Shown here piece by piece: positions 11,939 through 25,139 of a DNA stretch of 64,000 nucleotides. This DNA is from Agroathelia rolfsii (lineage: Eukaryota > Basidiomycota > Agaricomycetes > Amylocorticiales > Amylocorticiaceae): NCBI GenBank assembly GCA_018343915.1, contig JABRWF010000005.1, positions 3,135,001-3,199,000 of the forward strand. Direction: 5' to 3'. The notes beneath the pieces were generated by a model that was not told where the DNA came from, did no database searches, and saw nothing but the letters and a program-made list of their open reading frames with translations. The position numbers were made by a program, and so were the translations under genes. The stretch's first letter is position 1, and each line of letters opens with the position of its first letter.

Positions 11939-12444
11939 AGAACGAAGATAGGGGAATCTACTGTAGGGTTTCTTGTACATATATGTGAAAGGTATCGTAC
12001 GAACAAACAGGATAAAACAAAAGAGAAGGAAAATATAAAAGGAAGGTAACGATATAAAAGGAAAGTGGCCGTAAGAAGAGGAAAAGGAATCACGGAGAGT
12101 GGTGGCGAGCTCGTGTAGCCATACACAGATCGCGCGCGTAATCACATGCACGAGAGAAGGAGTCAACAGGAGGGCCTTGAATAGGTGCTCCCCTGACACA
12201 TACAAATAAATGGCCGTCAAAACATCTGCGTCACTGCTAAAGTCGTTACAAGAATTGGGCGTATGCCGCATCCCTACTTAACTTTGACTACTACCTCAAT
12301 CCCGGAAGTATAAATATTGTATTCCCACTTCCCTATTTCCTAGGAGTACATTCGGGTAGGTAATTTTAATATTGGTTAATGTATTTTTGTAATTAACTCT
12401 ACAGTGTCTCTACAATCGCCACCTGATGGTATATCCAACGTTTC

Positions 12445-12483
12445 TGCCGCTGCTGCCGCCGCCGCCACCACCACCACCACCTC
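12445..12483 (+). repeat. (GCC/CTG)n-(ACC)n compound trinucleotide repeat
   Basis: A run of tgccgctgctgccgccgcc passes into about six CAC/ACC units. It lies in the gene-poor stretch and is not part of a recognisable reading frame. Confidence 0.8.
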
Positions 12484-13121
12484 CATAGTCAACGATTGGT
12501 CGTTTGGGCCCGGGGCCCGGAGACATTAACTATTGGCTCTATCCAGTGATGGTAAAGTTTTCAGATCCTTATAGATCATCCTTCAAGTTCCTGATGACAA
12601 TAACTTTATGTATGCGCTGATTTTGAATGCAAATTCATCTGCATTATGATTTCCTCAAACAAACTACTCGGGTTCGTCTCCAAAGCTACCGGACTATCGG
12701 ACTCTGTTGCTATGAGGAGGAGGTTGTCTTGATTACTTCAAGTCCAAGTCTCTTAGACGTTCGTCCGGCTCCGGTACCTGTGCTAGCATCAGATAAAATA
12801 ATGCATGGAGCATTACAGTATGTAAGTTGGCAGGTGCTGAGATTTATTCTACCTAGTTAATCTTCCGCAATGTACATTTAAAATAGGGCACGATAGCACA
12901 CAACGACAGTATATAAATTGGTAGTATTAGAGAGGGTGGAGCAGACTTGGCAAACAGGCTATATGTAATCAACCATATCTATAGATTGTTCCACTCCCAC
13001 AATCAAACATTTAAAGTATTATTTCGTCGTCTGTGCACTTCGCCTTTAAAGCGATTGTCTAGAGAGGTCTTGACGTTAGAGTAAATATAAGAATGGAAAT
13101 ATATGGAAACAAGGAAATTCA

Positions 13122-14370
13122 TTAACACACCGTCGACAGAGCGCCTGCTGCCAAGAATGAAGACTGAAAGTCACTCACAAGCACTCCAGAACCTCCATGT
13201 AGAATGTTGCGGAGGTCTTCACGACCAAGGAGTGTGTACAACACGGATATCGTATATAAGTGAGACACCGAGTAATGAATGAGCATACTGTTGCAGAGGC
13301 TATTTTACATTGCAAACAACGGGTACTATCGCAAAAAAACTTACTCATAACCTTTGTCGGGCATGCACGCAAGCTTTTAATACCGTCTGAGGGCTATTAC
13401 CCATAGATGAAAACACAGAACTGACTTACAAAAATCATGTTTAATAGCGCGCAAATAGCTGTAAGCAGCCCGGTCTCAATAGACGTCCGTTGCAAGCGAG
13501 AAATCATGGCGCTGTTACTGCGCAAGACGCTGTCTTTGCGCCACAGGTAGAGCACTAAGACAATTGCAATGGCCAGGTCACATGTAGCCGTCTCAGCATG
13601 ACCACGTTAGAAGCAAGAAGCGGTGTGGAATGGAGAACATAAGTGTACCAAAACAAACCAACAAGTGGTTATAGTAATAGTCTCTGGCAATTTGCTTAGC
13701 TGACCGAGCCGAAAGCAGAACACGGTAGTCCTATTTAGTATAAATAGAGTAAGTCTGTCAAACACGCCCCTATAGCAAATGAAATGTTTAAAACTCAGGT
13801 ATGAGCGTACATAATACCAGAAAATAAGGCACCAAGTGCGACTGGAAAGAGAGAACAGGTAAACCGAGTAAACGTTTACAGAATTCAAGAGAACGTACCG
13901 AGTCCAAGGAACATGCAAACGGCCAATGAGCGTGTAACGGCTCGGCACCGGAAAATGTAAAAGATATGGGCGACGAAGGCTATCCAGGCCGTCAAGCTTG
14001 GCTCTATCCATGTCATCCAGTCCTGAAGATTGAATTTTTGTGGATCGCCGTAGTTCCATACAAGGTTGCGATATAGCATCGTGCTTTCCATGAGCAACAA
14101 ATGAATAAGTCTCGGCCTAATTTTATCAAGCCGCTTCACGCACAAGTCCAGTATGCCTAGAAAAACGGTAGATGAAACAAGACAAATAACAATAGACCTG
14201 CAGAAGGTACTATCGTTACTGAAGTGGTCGCGAAAGTACACAACTGCTTGGAAACAAATTATTCCGAGCATAAGTTGTTCCATCATTACGCCTGCGACCA
14301 TGGGGCCTAAGAAAACCTCTACAATAATGTTAGGGGACAGAATGTTCAAGTTGTCTAAACCCTTGGTCAT
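13122..14370 (-). CDS. Basidiomycete multipass membrane protein, DUF6534-type
   Basis: Integral membrane protein of a family greatly expanded in agaricomycetes; its function is not established. The ATG is at 14368-14370. The first exon reads FLGPMVAGVMMEQLMLGIICFQ and VYFRDHFSND, then WNYGDPQKF and a second hydrophobic block ending HIFYIFRCRAVTRSLA. A later exon (about 13580-13434) encodes TCDLAIAIVLVLYLWRKDS and RTSIETGLLTAICALLNMIF, the conserved family core. The last exon encodes NSMLIHYSVSHLYTISVLYTLLGREDLR and ends with TAA at 13122-13124. Together these match the family's layout of about seven membrane segments plus a short cytosolic tail. Joins in the middle (about 13600-13860) are uncertain: the frame there shifts and contains stops, so there are extra introns or some decay. 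Confidence 0.75.
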
Positions 14371-15574
14371 TATTGTGTTTGTTGAGCTATTTGTCTACAA
14401 GCAAACATAAAACCGTATCTAGTCTTTTAGTTACAGGATCAAGCCAGAGATAGAGGCAGAGACAACTTCCAAGGGACGCTGGCACCGCGTCCGGCAGCGA
14501 GCCGACAGACAGGCATAGGCGGAATATACATGTGCATCACGAAACATTCTATAGCCACTTTACAGCCTTACGTAGCTCTTTATAGCTGATATACAGTGGC
14601 TATCAAAAGTCTGTCATGTGGGCTTTCACCATGATTTTTCTTGTATTTCATCCACTTGAAGGCTAGCCTGTTGGTAGTTGCAGGGGTCTAGTGTGTGTCC
14701 TCTTATTCTTCAATGCCGACGATGGCCGATATCAATGAGAAGGTGTGAAGCTCAAGATACGTAAGCAAAAATCGCGTTATAGCTCGTTGCGCTCACTTCG
14801 ATTAGAGCCCAAGCGCAGCATTCCTCAGCAGAAGATCATGGCGATTATGGCTGACTTCTATTTTTGGGAGATCGGGAGGATAGCGACTAGAGGTTTACAC
14901 TGGCAACTGCTTGTAGGCGTTAGTACTTACATGTGATGACAGTTAATCATATGTACTACCACTGCACCCCCCTAGTTTTACTACAGAGCACACAGATATT
15001 CATTGACACCAACAATATGGTACTGGTCTATCCAGGTAATTACAATGCTAAAATGCAGTACTAAGTGTTTCAGTCTTATACATGTACAGCTTGAATGAGG
15101 ATTTTGATGAGGATGGACTGGCAGGCGTTTAGAAAAGTACTTCAGTACTTACAGTTTAATCTACACAGAACACACTCTTCAATGCAAATGAACAAAGGAT
15201 TTTGATTTAACAAATGATATTAAGATGCCGTGTCAGGTACAGTAATGCCAGCTTGGTGGAGGCGTTGCCTATGATTTAAAAACTTGAACTTGCTTGCAAA
15301 TCACACTGTAGATGTATACAAGGAGCGACATCATGTATTGCATAGTAGATAGCCAAGCACTCATAAAAAATATACAAGATATCCGGAGGTAGTACAATTC
15401 CCAATGTATGCGCGCGATGAGAGTCAAGACAACAAAAAAACTTAACATAATGTACTCTAGATATGCGACGCTGCTATTCCTTACTAGTATCTAGACTGTG
15501 CAACACGACTCGAAAGCATTCCTCAATTGTTTACAACGATTATTAATTCAAATCTATTCCTATGTTCAAATTTA
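14371..15574. other. Intergenic region, no gene seen
   Basis: This stretch lies between the DUF6534 gene start and the 3' end of the orphan gene, both on the minus strand. It is AT-rich with short open frames only (longest 63 codons). No repeats or family motifs were recognised. Confidence 0.5.
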
Positions 15575-16423
15575 TCAGGGTGAACTACAAGCAAGGGCTA
15601 TTTTAACCAGTAAAAGGTTGACACTATGAGTCAGCATATTGAGCATACGTCTTGCGCTAGCCTTCGTTTCAATTCCATCTAACACCACGTCGAAAGTTGG
15701 CGGAATACCCGGACGCCCCAAAATGGCGTTTATGACCTCCCAATCCTTTGGGTCAGTCTGCGTCTCGAGCATACGGAAACGCAAGGAAAGCAATTCTTCG
15801 TGATCATGAATGAGTGTTTGTGCCTCACCAATAGAGAATGTAATATGACGGCGACCGTTCATGAGAGTGTCGTTTTCCTTCATGTAGTGTGAGTTTGCAT
15901 CACGTCTCGATCTCAGAAATTCGGTCGCCCTGCTCGAGTCAGTTACTTGTCTGATAAGGGAAGGTTAAAATCACCAACTCACAACCGACCATGGATTTGA
16001 TCATAGGTTCGCAAACCTCCTGGAACATTCTGGATAGTAGCAAATATCATTTGTTCGTTGAAGATAAGACTAGCTGTCATGCTATAGACATTTTGCCGGA
16101 AATGACTGTTACAATGATTTATCGAATAAGCTTAGTATAAGTATGGATCAAACGCCACAAACATAGAGAGCTTACTCTTCTACGGTCAGAGGGGTACGTG
16201 AGAGGAATTCGTCATAAAGATGTATGGCATTCAGAGCTTTTTCGTCATTACTGAAGTGGCGATGGGGGTCAGGCGTCTTAATGCCGGGAACATGGCCTTG
16301 AGCTTGGACCATCGTGGCGTATAGTCGCTTGTGTTCCGTGGGATGATTTACAAGAACTTGATTACTGGCGTGATGCACCTTGTGGTACCAGATCATTTTC
16401 TCTGCTAGCTCTTGGATTGTCAT
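15575..16423 (-). CDS. Orphan protein of unknown function, three or more exons
   Basis: I do not recognise the family. The ATG at 16421-16423 opens an exon reading MTIQELAEKMIWYHKVHHASN, ending at GTAAGC. An acceptor near 16110 joins in frame to HFRQNVYSMTASLIFNEQMIF and GGLRTYDQIHGRL. A GTGAGT donor then joins in frame to QVTDSSRATEFLRSRRDAN, and the last exon runs to the stop at 15575. All three frames join cleanly, which supports a real gene of about 240 residues. It has no signal peptide and no membrane segment, and is mainly charged and helical. It sits alone between two gene-poor stretches and may be lineage-specific. Confidence 0.6.
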
Positions 16424-19074
16424 GTTGGTGGGCTGGACACGTTTGTATTTTTTTGCATTTCTACAAGCATTTTTATTCGTGGATTTTTTTAATGGCAGTA
16501 ACGCGAGGCATAATGATGGATGTCGGGGGACAAGAGACCATCATCTCCTATTTGGAGTGTTTAAAACACTTATACATATGACTTCATCCAGACAACGGAG
16601 ATGCATCGGCGGAAAATAAGATCGGTGACGCGCCGAGTCATCATGGAATCAGAAGGTATTTCGAACACCAAAAAGCATGTATTAGTTTACCTTCAGAAGA
16701 TAGATGTTGATTAACGTTGATTGATTGATTGTTTACTCTACCTATGTTCTGCTCCTCTTACTGAAGTTCATTTGTATCCATGCTTATCTAGTCCTATAAT
16801 AATCTGGGTGCTTATGTTGGAACAAAGAGCACATATGGGCCGAATAGCCCTTCCAAGCAACCTTTTCCTTGTTTTAGGGGATGACTGCCAGGTTGAGCAA
16901 CAAAAGTAAAACTTGTATGTGGCAAAGAAAAAAAATTCAGCCGTTTCAGATTTGAACTCCGATTTGCTCAGATAAATGATCGCCAAGTGCATGCCGCATA
17001 CCGAAACAAGACAGTAGTATAGTCAATTTCTTGCATCATATTCCCTCTCTTTTATTTGCTCTTTTTTTTTGGCTCATCTTGAAGGTCTCAGACCTATTAC
17101 ATAGATTTTTCTTCAGAAGTGTACGTACAATGGGAGGAGGATTGAATATGTTACTTTTTTCCCATTATAACACAATTGTGAGTATGTTTTGAGTTGAGTA
17201 TCTCATAGATGTGTACCATATCAGAGAATCTGAATTTTTCAACCCATTTGGTGGTAATTGAGTGTTAGACGTATGCCGTAAATGCAGATTTTTCTCTTTA
17301 ACCCGGAGCCCACCTACTTTCGTCATACATATCACTTTCCATCGCCAAACAGAAGTCGTATCTTTTTATCACAGAAATGGTACGACGTTTGGCTCGATTG
17401 CACACATTAGCGGTTGAGGCATCGATGCGTTTCCCCGTAGCATAAAAGAGCTGTCAAAAGGTAAGTATCAAGCCGATAGAATCTTAGCATTCAAGTTTGG
17501 AGAAAGGGTAGTTGGATTTCTTCTGTGATTGATAGGCCTTTTCCTTACTGACAAAGTATTTGGTTTTCCTCTATTCGTTTCGACCATTTAAATTTCGTCC
17601 TCTCTTGTTTGCTACCGTCTCGACCTGTCCCACGGAAGGCTCACTTCCGGGATCTTGGGGATCAAGGCGAAGTACATTGGTCGATTCATAATCTGTTCCC
17701 CATACCGGCTGATAGACTCAGGCTCTACTAGACATTACGTATTATCAACTTACTCGGTACCTGCGCCATTCGGGCTTCCAACGAACTCTCGGTACTATAT
17801 CATATACATACGTCCTCATTGTGGCATTTTTTTGCGGCTTATGCCTTGATGGTGAGGCTCAAGTTCAAATGACCTCACTACAAACAGGCGACAACGTTAC
17901 GTAGGATCCGCCTTACCTATATTCACTCCGAGCATGTTTGTCACTAGACCTCTGTGGTTGTGATGAAGGTGGATGGCGTTTTTGGTTCCATCCTCAGAGG
18001 ACCAGTCCTGTTAGGGTTTGGCGCTACATCTTAGAGAAACCGTCAATGCCAAAATGTTCATTCCAGTCCATCCCGTTAATCCCGATCTCGATCAATTTGT
18101 TCTTCTATAGGATACTATACTGACTCAGACCTCCCAGCTTGTAGACAACTGGTGTACTATATAAACCACTTGGCAATGTAAAATGACACATCCTGTCTCA
18201 CAAGTCTCTTGTTTTGTCACATGAAATAGTATAGAGCATCATATACTCCAAACTAGTTGTTATAGATATCCTGGAAATTCGGGTGAATAAAGACTATCAT
18301 CGTCTTCGTATGTGACTCTTAGAGCCTAAGGCGAAACAAGACGAAGGATCATCCAAAGTACATAAGTAAAATAAAACAAAATAAAACAGACAAACATCAA
18401 GGCTTCGAAAGTATGGGATATTAGTTCAAACATTCATACAGCGCTCATAGTCCCGGAGTTTTTCAGCAATACTGGCTTGAGCATATTTAGTACGACCCGC
18501 AGTGTAGTACCAGTAAATTGATAAAACTTAGATTCAGACGTTTCACTGGAATTTTGTTCAACCTTTGTTGTTCACTACTGCATGCTACTAGGAGGATTGG
18601 GACAGAGAACGAGTCATTTCATTTGCAATTTCTACTTTGTCCGGAGAGACATCTCACTTTGGGGATGATAATCTACCCATTCCGAGGTGTAAGGTCGTAG
18701 CACAGCAACAAATAGAACGTTTTGGACCTACTATATTTTACCAGGCTCACTGCATATATCGGCTTAAAGGCATGGTGATCGGAAGTTTGCCAGTGGTAAA
18801 TCATCAATATAGGATAAGAAAAAAATCATTAAAATCCAGACTCGAAAAAAAATGCAAAGATAATATACACAAAGGGGGGGATACCCTTCACTCGGGTTGG
18901 AAATGCAAACAAGACCTTTTTCTTTTTTTTTTTACCATTTCCTTCCATAAAAAAAGAAAAAAGAAAAAGGCAGGTATTTTCTTAGTTACACCCTTGAACC
19001 CATCCATTCATTCAGTCATAAGCGTATACGTGAGAAACCCAACTCGTGTCAAAAAGGAGGGAAAGGGAGAGCAT
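16424..19074. other. Gene-poor 2.6 kb region
   Basis: No supportable gene is seen. Open frames are short (about 60 codons) apart from a 215-codon plus-strand frame at 18637-19284 that is Lys-rich, low-complexity and antisense to the kinase tail. A tiny frame of 22 codons at 17379 is followed by a gtaagt donor, which could belong to a non-coding spliced transcript. Base composition is AT-rich like the neighbouring intergenic DNA. Confidence 0.5.
18915..18970. repeat. Poly-pyrimidine/poly-purine imperfect inverted repeat
   Basis: A pyrimidine tract (cctttttc then a T run) at 18915-18933 can pair with a purine tract ending gaaaaagg at 18949-18970 across a loop of about 15 bases. It lies about 100 bases downstream of the kinase stop, so it falls in or after that transcript's 3' UTR. 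Confidence 0.5.
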
Positions 19075-21138
<2,064 letters not shown>

Positions 21139-21909
21139 GTCTGAGAGTACTACTTGTGTATTTGGGCTGTTTAGATGATGATGCTAGTACTATACGGAAT
21201 AGCGAGACAGCTGAAGGGGATACGGGGATGGACTGTCGTTGTTGTGGGTGAATGGCAAGTTGGTCTGCAGTGGGACGACGAGTCCAAGGCGTATTAGCAC
21301 GACGGCTGCCAGATGCTTCTCACGCGTCGCGAGGCAATCCGCATAGAAGCAACACGTCTGTTGACATAACACTACTCTACTAAACCTCTACACACTTGAC
21401 TAGCATGTGTAGCAATACATGTCGTAAAGGTTCGTAATCATCAAGTTGGTTCATCACTTTACTTGGATGGGGAACACTATCAGGACTATAGTATGAATGT
21501 CAAGAAGACGAGTATAAAGTATTTAGAATGTTGCACATCGTATGTTGCTGTCTAACAAATTAAAGTCCTAGAGAGGTATTATTTGATGTCTCGTTCCTTG
21601 AACCAGAAGTCTTGATAACCGCCATTTCATTCCTAGTGGCATTGGTTGACTTTAATTACGTTGTCGAGTCCAATCCCAACGCTGAAAAGTAAGCTAGAGA
21701 GTATCGTCCAGATTGAATCGACGCCAGTATATAAATCAATAATACTTGGATTAGTTTGTAATGACGTTAATAGGCACAAAAGAGATCTAGAGCAAAGGAC
21801 ACGCACTAGGAAATAGTTGCAACTCCGCCGTTTGGCTCGTTTGGCCTCTCACGACAGGTTCAAGTTCTTGCTACAACTCCCGTCCATTCTCCATCCTCAG
21901 GCTGCCTCG
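21139..21909. promoter_or_regulatory. Divergent promoter region between CBK1 and PMT4
   Basis: About 770 bases lie between the two start codons. The PMT4-proximal part includes an in-frame but ATG-less extension (21817-21909), which I read as 5' leader. No recognisable ORF or repeat is present. Confidence 0.45.
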
Positions 21910-24814
21910 ATGGCTAGCACCTCCTCGCCACATCTGCGCAAGCGCGTAGTGGGGCCAAAGTCCCCTGCCATATCTGAAGACCTTGACTCCAATAACGACC
22001 ATGTATCCACTATTTACGGAGAGCGCGTACGTGTCATGTGCTACAACTATGTTCAACATTCTCCCTCAGTTCTTACAACATATCATGGCCTCCAATAGAG
22101 AGAGAGAAACTCGCTCGAGAAGCTCTTTGAGACTGAGAAAGTCAGCTACATCGTCATGGCAGTCTTGACCATCTTCTCCTTCGTACTGCGCTTCTTCAAA
22201 CTGAACCACCCAGATCAAGTCGTGTATGTCTAGAAGATTGCTATTCTCAGCTACATTGACTCTCAACCGGCTTTCTTGCTATAGCTTTGACGAAGTACAC
22301 TTTGGCAAATTCGCAGCATACTACATCAAACGCGAATACTACTTTGACGTTCACCCGCCCTTGGCCAAACTCCTCTTCGGTCTCGTCGGCTGGTTCGTCG
22401 GATTCGACGGAAACTTTGACTTTGAGAACATTGGCGATAGCTACACGAAACACCATGTGCCATACGTCGGCATGCGCGCGTTCCCCGCCTTCCTGAGCAG
22501 TGTGACAGTTCCCATTGTCTATGCTATCATGAAGCAATGTGGCTACTCCACCGTCATTGCTGCTTTCTCGGCCAGCATCGTCATGTTGGGTTAGTTTCTA
22601 ACATCATATCATCTCGGTCCTGTGCGAATGACTGAATTGACAATATTGTAGACAACGCACATGTTGCACAGTCTCGTCTGATTCTGCTCGACGCGACGCT
22701 CATCTTCTTCATTGCTCTGACCATGTATTCATACATTCGTTTCCGCAAACTCCGTTACTGGGAGTTCTCGCTCGAATGGTGGGGCTGGCTCATTGCCACC
22801 GGTTTTTTCATGGCCTGCGCCTGGGGCTCCAAAGTCAACGGTCCTCTAACAGTCGTTGCCATCGGTATTGCCGTGCTCATTGACCTCTGGGGTCTTCTCG
22901 ACGTCAACAAGGAGGGTCATACGATGGTAACACCCTCTTCTGCAATCGTTCGGCTTCTGTGGCATGATTTACTGACGGATATGCTTAGGAATACTTCTGG
23001 AAGCACTTTGGCGCCCGTGCCATTGGCCTCATTGTCCTGCCATTCATTTTCTACCTGTCATTCTTTTATGTTCACTTTGCCGTCCTGAACAAGTCGGGAA
23101 CGGGTGACATCTTCATGAGCCCTGCATTCCAGGAGACGCTCATTGGTAATGAGCTTTTACTCAGCAGTCAAGGTGAGCATTTTTATTTCTTAAATATTAT
23201 GCCATTGAAATTGTGGGGCTAACGTAGATTACAGAACTGCATTACTATGATGTGGTCACCATCAAGCACAAGGATACCAAGGCTTTCCTCCACTCGCACC
23301 CCGAGCGCTACCCATTACAATACGACGATGGCCGTATCAGCAGTCAGGGTATGTATTGACGTGAACAAGGCGCATATAGCATGCTTACAATCCACCACAG
23401 GCCAACAGGTCACTGCTTATAGCCACGATGACTTCAACAACCACTGGCAAATCCTTCCTACCAAGGCCCTTCCCGAGGCTGGCAGGGGTCGTATCGTCCG
23501 CAATGAGGATGTTATCCAGCTCTTGCACGTCGGCACGCAGTCTTACCTGCTCACCCACGACGTTGCCTCTCCTTTGATGCCCACGAACCAAGAATTCACG
23601 ACGCACCCTGTAGGCGACCACTCACGGTACAACGAGACGCTGTTCCAGCTTTTCTTGCATGATGCACCTCGTGGTCAAGCGGTCAAGAGCAAGTCGGGAC
23701 ACTTCCAGCTCGCACATTTGGCGACCAAGGTTAGGTTGTGGACGCACCCGGAGCAGCTTCCCGAGTGGGCATTCAAGCAGCAGGAGGTGAACGGAAACAA
23801 GAACCCATCGGATAAGAGTGCGACTTGGTTCGTGGATAATGTTATTCTTGATGATGGTGAGTTTGTTTTTGGTTGGTTATAAACGCTAATTCTCATCAAG
23901 TTGCTGAACTACCACTTTCAGAGGATGAAGATTACTATGAACGCGCCACCGAGCCTCCCAAGGAGCCCAAGAAGATGTCGTTCATCAAGAAGTTTGCCGA
24001 GTTGCAGCTGCTCATGTTACAGCACAATGCCGGCTTGACTGCTTCGCACCCGTATGCAAGTGCGCCTATCAACTGGCCGTTCTTGCTCTCTGGTATCAGC
24101 TTCTGGACGGAGAATGAGAGGACCGAGCAGATTTACCTGATTGGTAACTTGATCGGCTGGTGGACGTGTGTCATGGCGTTGTCGATCTACGTTGGTATTC
24201 TCGGTGCGGATTTGTTGGCAAGGAGGAGGAACATTTATCCTCTTGAAGAGCGTGCGTATAACATCCAATCAATTGGTTTTTTATTCGAATCCAATTCTCA
24301 TTCATGTCCATTATAGCGACGCGCAACCGCCTCTGGAACTCGGCAGGCTTCTTCATGATCTTCTGGGCGGTGCACTACGTGCCCTTCTTCCTCATGAACC
24401 GCCAGTTGTTCATCCACCACTATCTGCCCTCGCACCTTGCCTCTGCGCTGGTCGCAGGCGCCGCGCTGAGCTTCATCTGCTCCGACACGGTCAACTACCC
24501 GATCTCGATCGCGGGCCGCAACACGCGCCGCCAGCCACGGACGTATGCCGACCTGGGTACGAAAGGCGTCGTTATCGTCGGCGCGTTCATGGTGGCGATG
24601 TTTGCGATGTATGTCTACATGGCTCCGTTGACGTATGGAAGTCCTGGGTGAGTTATGATGTGATTCCGTTAGTTGAAGATGCGTGTGTGACTAAATGTAT
24701 CTTTTTTTTTGTTCTCATAGATTGGATGGAGATGGAGTGAACAGTAAGCGTTTGCTGTCCTCTTGGACATTGCACTTTGCTGGAAAGGAGACGGGAGACG
24801 TCAACTTGGACTGA
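21910..24814 (+). CDS. PMT4: Protein O-mannosyltransferase, PMT4 subfamily
   Basis: ER multipass enzyme that transfers mannose from dolichyl-phosphate-mannose to Ser/Thr of secretory proteins. The ATG at 21910 opens MASTSSPHLRKR. An exon join leads to the family start YIVMAVLTIFSFVLRFF and the catalytic loop VVFDEVHFGKFAAYY with the Asp-Glu pair; the following FDVHPPLAKLLFGLVGW is PMT4-like. DNAHVAQSRLILLDA follows. Luminal MIR repeats begin around ELHYYDVVTIKHKDTKAFLHSH and include DDFNNHWQILP and VGDHSRYNETLFQLF. The C-terminal membrane block (INWPFLLSGISFW, RLWNSAGFFMIFWAVHYVPFF, HHYLPSHLASALV) ends at TGA 24812-24814. At least seven introns. The residues after VHFG and the FDVHPP block place it with PMT4 rather than PMT1 or PMT2. 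Confidence 0.93.
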
Positions 24815-25139
24815 TGAGGAGGTGGTAGATGATGACGATGATTGATGATGAATTTGTTATTGACTGCTTGTGTTATATATAATCTTCGCAAAAAGTACTG
24901 GAATGAATGCTATTTTTCTTATCTGCTCTAATTGCTTGCGATTTTTTTTTAAAAAAAAAAATTATGCGACGGCGAGAGTTAATACCTATTCGCAGCAACT
25001 GCGCGCGTGCGGGGGCCTGAAGTGAACTGTGCTTCCGTTACTGACGCCATCTTTGGGTCCAAGCTTCGTCCAAGTCTTGTTTAGCTTCACTCAGTAGCAG
25101 CAGCCCTCGCTCGTCGTCATCGACGCTACACTCGTCGCG
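24815..25139. other. Intergenic region PMT4 to MVP1
   Basis: About 325 bases between two plus-strand genes. It contains a T8-A10 tract near 24945 and a GC-rich leader (gcgcgcgtgcgggg) before MVP1. It holds the PMT4 3' UTR and the MVP1 promoter, with no gene. Confidence 0.5.

Larger units (their letters stand above)
10061..13121. other. Gene-poor 3 kb region with simple repeats
   Basis: Apart from the promoter of the polyol dehydrogenase, I see no supportable gene in this stretch. Open frames such as the 164-codon one at 11777-12271 on the minus strand are AT-rich, low-complexity and resemble no family I know. The region contains two trinucleotide microsatellites, a 25-bp direct repeat and a GC palindrome (gggcccggggccc) near 12508. 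It may be decayed intergenic or former repeat sequence. Confidence 0.5.

Noticed and set aside
11777..12271. 164-codon minus-strand frame in gene-poor DNA
   Set aside because: AT-rich and Ser/Phe/Leu-biased, contains both copies of the 25-bp repeat, and has no splice or family support.
17655..17849. Possible retrotransposon fragment (DSGSTRHYVL-like string)
   Set aside because: The string loosely recalls copia-type Gag-Pol DSG motifs, but no further retrotransposon domains, LTRs or primer site are near; most likely chance.
21817..21909. N-terminal extension of PMT4
   Set aside because: The frame is open but begins at a TTG; the first ATG is at 21910 and fits PMT4 N-termini.
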